From: Aquirufa sp.
GTDB lineage: Bacteria; Bacteroidota; Bacteroidia; Cytophagales; Spirosomataceae
Direction: 5' to 3'
DNA: 6,798 nt
NCBI GenBank assembly: GCA_030833145.1
Contig: JAURHT010000102.1
Coordinates: 1 to 6,798, forward strand
Shown here: piece after piece, positions 5,299 to 6,798 of the stretch
Numbering within the stretch: the first letter of the stretch is position 1
Layout of the letters: every line of letters starts with the position of its first letter
Notes under the pieces: model-generated
Told to the model about the DNA's origin: nothing
Databases searched by the model: none
What the model saw: only the letters and a program-made list of their open reading frames with translations
Position numbers and translations under genes: made by a program

Positions 5299-6798
5299 TT
5301 ACTTGACGTATTTTTCTAACCATTGGAATTGCTCCCATAGCAAGTGTAAAACGTTTTCTTTCCCTCTATAGCTGTGCGCTTCATAAGGTAAGTAGACAAA
5401 ACGAGTGGTTCCACCGTTTCCTTTCAAAGCAGCATATAAACGCTCGGAGTTGATGGGGAATGTACCCGTGTTATCATCTTGCTCGCCGTGCACTAATAAA
5501 ATCGGTTCTTTGATTTTATCCGCATAACTGAATGGGCTCATCTCGTAATACAATTGCGGTGCTTGCCAGTAGGTACGGTCTTCATTTTGGAAGCCAAACG
5601 GCGTTAGCGTCCTGTTATAAGCCCCACTACGTGCAATACCCGCCTTAAACAAATCGGTATGGGCCAATAAATTGGCCGTCATAAAGGCACCATAACTATG
5701 TCCCCCCACTGCCATACGTTTACGATCACCTACGCCTAATTGAACTAAATGGTCAATCGCTGCGGAAGCATTTAGCTTCAACTGCTCCACAAAATTGTCA
5801 TTCGGTTTCTTGCTAGCATCCGTAGAAACGATGGGCATTTCAGCATTATCCAAGATGGCGTATCCTTGCGTCGCATAGTAAATAGGCGATGCCCAGCTCA
5901 AGGTTGTAAAACGGTCTTTACTTCCACGAATTTGCGCGGCATCCGCCGCCGAATTAAATTCACGTGGATATGCCCAAATCAATACCGGCAATGGACCATC
6001 TTTTTCCTTATTATACCCTTTAGGCAAGTACAAATCTCCTGTTAAATCGACCCCATCTGCACGCTTGTATTTGATCTTCTCCTTTGTAATCCCAACCAAA
6101 TTAGGGTATGGATTTTCAAAATGAGTTAATGCTTTATCTTGAGCTGGATTCAATAGGTTTTTGATGAAATAATTAGGCACATCCGTTTGTGATTCCTTAC
6201 GCGTTAATACCTGCAATTTTTCCGCATCGATCACCTCTTCGACCATTTCAAAACTTCCCTCTTTCGCACGCCAAATGATCTCTTTCTTCTTCGTTGCTAA
6301 ATCAAATTTGGCAAGAAAGGGCAAATCACCCTTATCAGAAGAGCCCACGGTGTTATTCATAAGTATTTTAGTTCCGCCATCGGTCAGCTGAATGACGTCA
6401 CGTCCCAAGCTATTCTTCGTACGAACAGGACTGCCCGGGTTTCGGTAGGCATCTGTTAAGTTCCTCTCATACAACAACTCCATCGTACCCGTGGCAGGAG
6501 CATAAAGACTCACTTTTGAAGTCTGCTTTCCACGCAATACTTCAGTAACTAAAGCAACTTTATTGTTACCCCAGGTTACATCGGCAAATCGCGTTTTAGT
6601 TTTAAACAACTCCTTAGGCGCTAGCGTAAATGGAGAAGCTAACGCATAAACTGCATCATGATATTCAACCTGCTTTTTAATAAAACCACTATCTAATGGC
6701 ATCGCATAAACCAACGTAGCTGGTTCATCGTCACGCCATTCAAATCCCCTTGGGACATTTTGGACGTTATCATTTCCTGCTGGTGCACTTTCAGCTGA
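5299..6798 (-). CDS. S9-family serine peptidase, glutamyl endopeptidase (S9D)-like, N-terminal part missing
   Basis: The frame runs open to the window edge: 499 codons are visible, and the true start lies to the right. The TTG at 6714 is an internal Leu, since the family-like PRGFEWRDDEPATLVYAMPLD reads straight through it. Visible residues about 1-235 are part of the beta-propeller. From about 240 comes the alpha/beta-hydrolase domain: KYKRADGVDLTGDLYLPKGY, WAYPREF (about 275-281), nucleophile Ser368 in GGHSYGAFMTANLLAH, Asp441 in HGEQDDNTG and His475 in LPYEAHSYRG. The triad is intact. The stretch IARSGAYNRTLTPFGFQNED is the strongest link to the chloroplast-type glutamyl endopeptidase group, which cuts after Glu. 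Full bacterial relatives are roughly 800 residues or more, so about 300 are missing. The visible part has no Cys. Export is likely by family but cannot be seen. It converges on the M13 gene across the two terminators. The Glu specificity is inferred from similarity. Confidence 0.94.
   Translation of the reverse strand, partial: SAESAPAGNDNVQNVPRGFEWRDDEPATLVYAMPLDSGFIKKQVEYHDAVYALASPFTLAPKELFKTKTRFADVTWGNNKVALVTEVLRGKQTSKVSLYAPATGTMELLYERNLTDAYRNPGSPVRTKNSLGRDVIQLTDGGTKILMNNTVGSSDKGDLPFLAKFDLATKKKEIIWRAKEGSFEMVEEVIDAEKLQVLTRKESQTDVPNYFIKNLLNPAQDKALTHFENPYPNLVGITKEKIKYKRADGVDLTGDLYLPKGYNKEKDGPLPVLIWAYPREFNSAADAAQIRGSKDRFTTLSWASPIYYATQGYAILDNAEMPIVSTDASKKPNDNFVEQLKLNASAAIDHLVQLGVGDRKRMAVGGHSYGAFMTANLLAHTDLFKAGIARSGAYNRTLTPFGFQNEDRTYWQAPQLYYEMSPFSYADKIKEPILLVHGEQDDNTGTFPINSERLYAALKGNGGTTRFVYLPYEAHSYRGKENVLHLLWEQFQWLEKYVK

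Noticed and set aside
6712..6714. TTG (minus strand) as the start of the right-hand S9 peptidase gene
   Set aside because: The frame continues 28 codons to the window edge with family-like sequence (PRGFEWRDDEPAT), so it is an internal Leu codon.

Overview
The window looks like ordinary chromosomal sequence from a member of the Bacteroidota, possibly the Cytophagales; the genus is not resolved. Four things point that way. Coding leans toward A/T, with many TTA leucine codons. Neither visible true start has a Shine-Dalgarno sequence. The only promoter-like elements resemble the Bacteroidota TTTG / TAnnTTTG type. Both complete secreted proteins have Gln just after the predicted signal peptidase I cut.

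Layout, left to right. The 3' part of a plus-strand Gfo/Idh/MocA-family NAD(P)-dependent oxidoreductase occupies 1-963. A compact bidirectional terminator (964-997) separates it from a convergent, minus-strand, secreted S9-family serine peptidase (999-3032) of the dipeptidyl-peptidase 5 / acylaminoacyl-peptidase type. That gene shares a short A/T-rich divergent promoter region (3033-3089), centred on a perfect 24-bp palindrome, with a plus-strand secreted M13 (neprilysin/PepO-like) zinc metallopeptidase (3090-5120). A 178-bp non-coding interval (5121-5298) then holds heptamer AAAGCAT repeats and two tandem 72-bp-spaced copies of a unit that ends in a strong terminator hairpin. The stems of the two copies differ by a compensatory base-pair change. 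The last gene (5299-6798, minus) is the C-terminal part of a second S9 peptidase, of the glutamyl endopeptidase (S9D) type; its 5' end lies outside the window.

Functionally, the centre is a cluster of three peptidases with different mechanisms: a DPP-like serine peptidase, a zinc endo/oligopeptidase and a Glu-specific-like serine peptidase. The first two are clearly exported, and the third belongs to a family often exported. Together they could degrade peptides in the periplasm to feed amino-acid uptake; this is inferred from family knowledge and proximity. The oxidoreductase is convergent and transcriptionally separate, so it probably belongs to another unit to the left.

I found no RNA gene, mobile element, CRISPR array or defence system, and no clear sign of a new multi-gene system. 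The most distinctive sequence is the duplicated hairpin element at 5127-5281 and the palindrome at 3048-3071.
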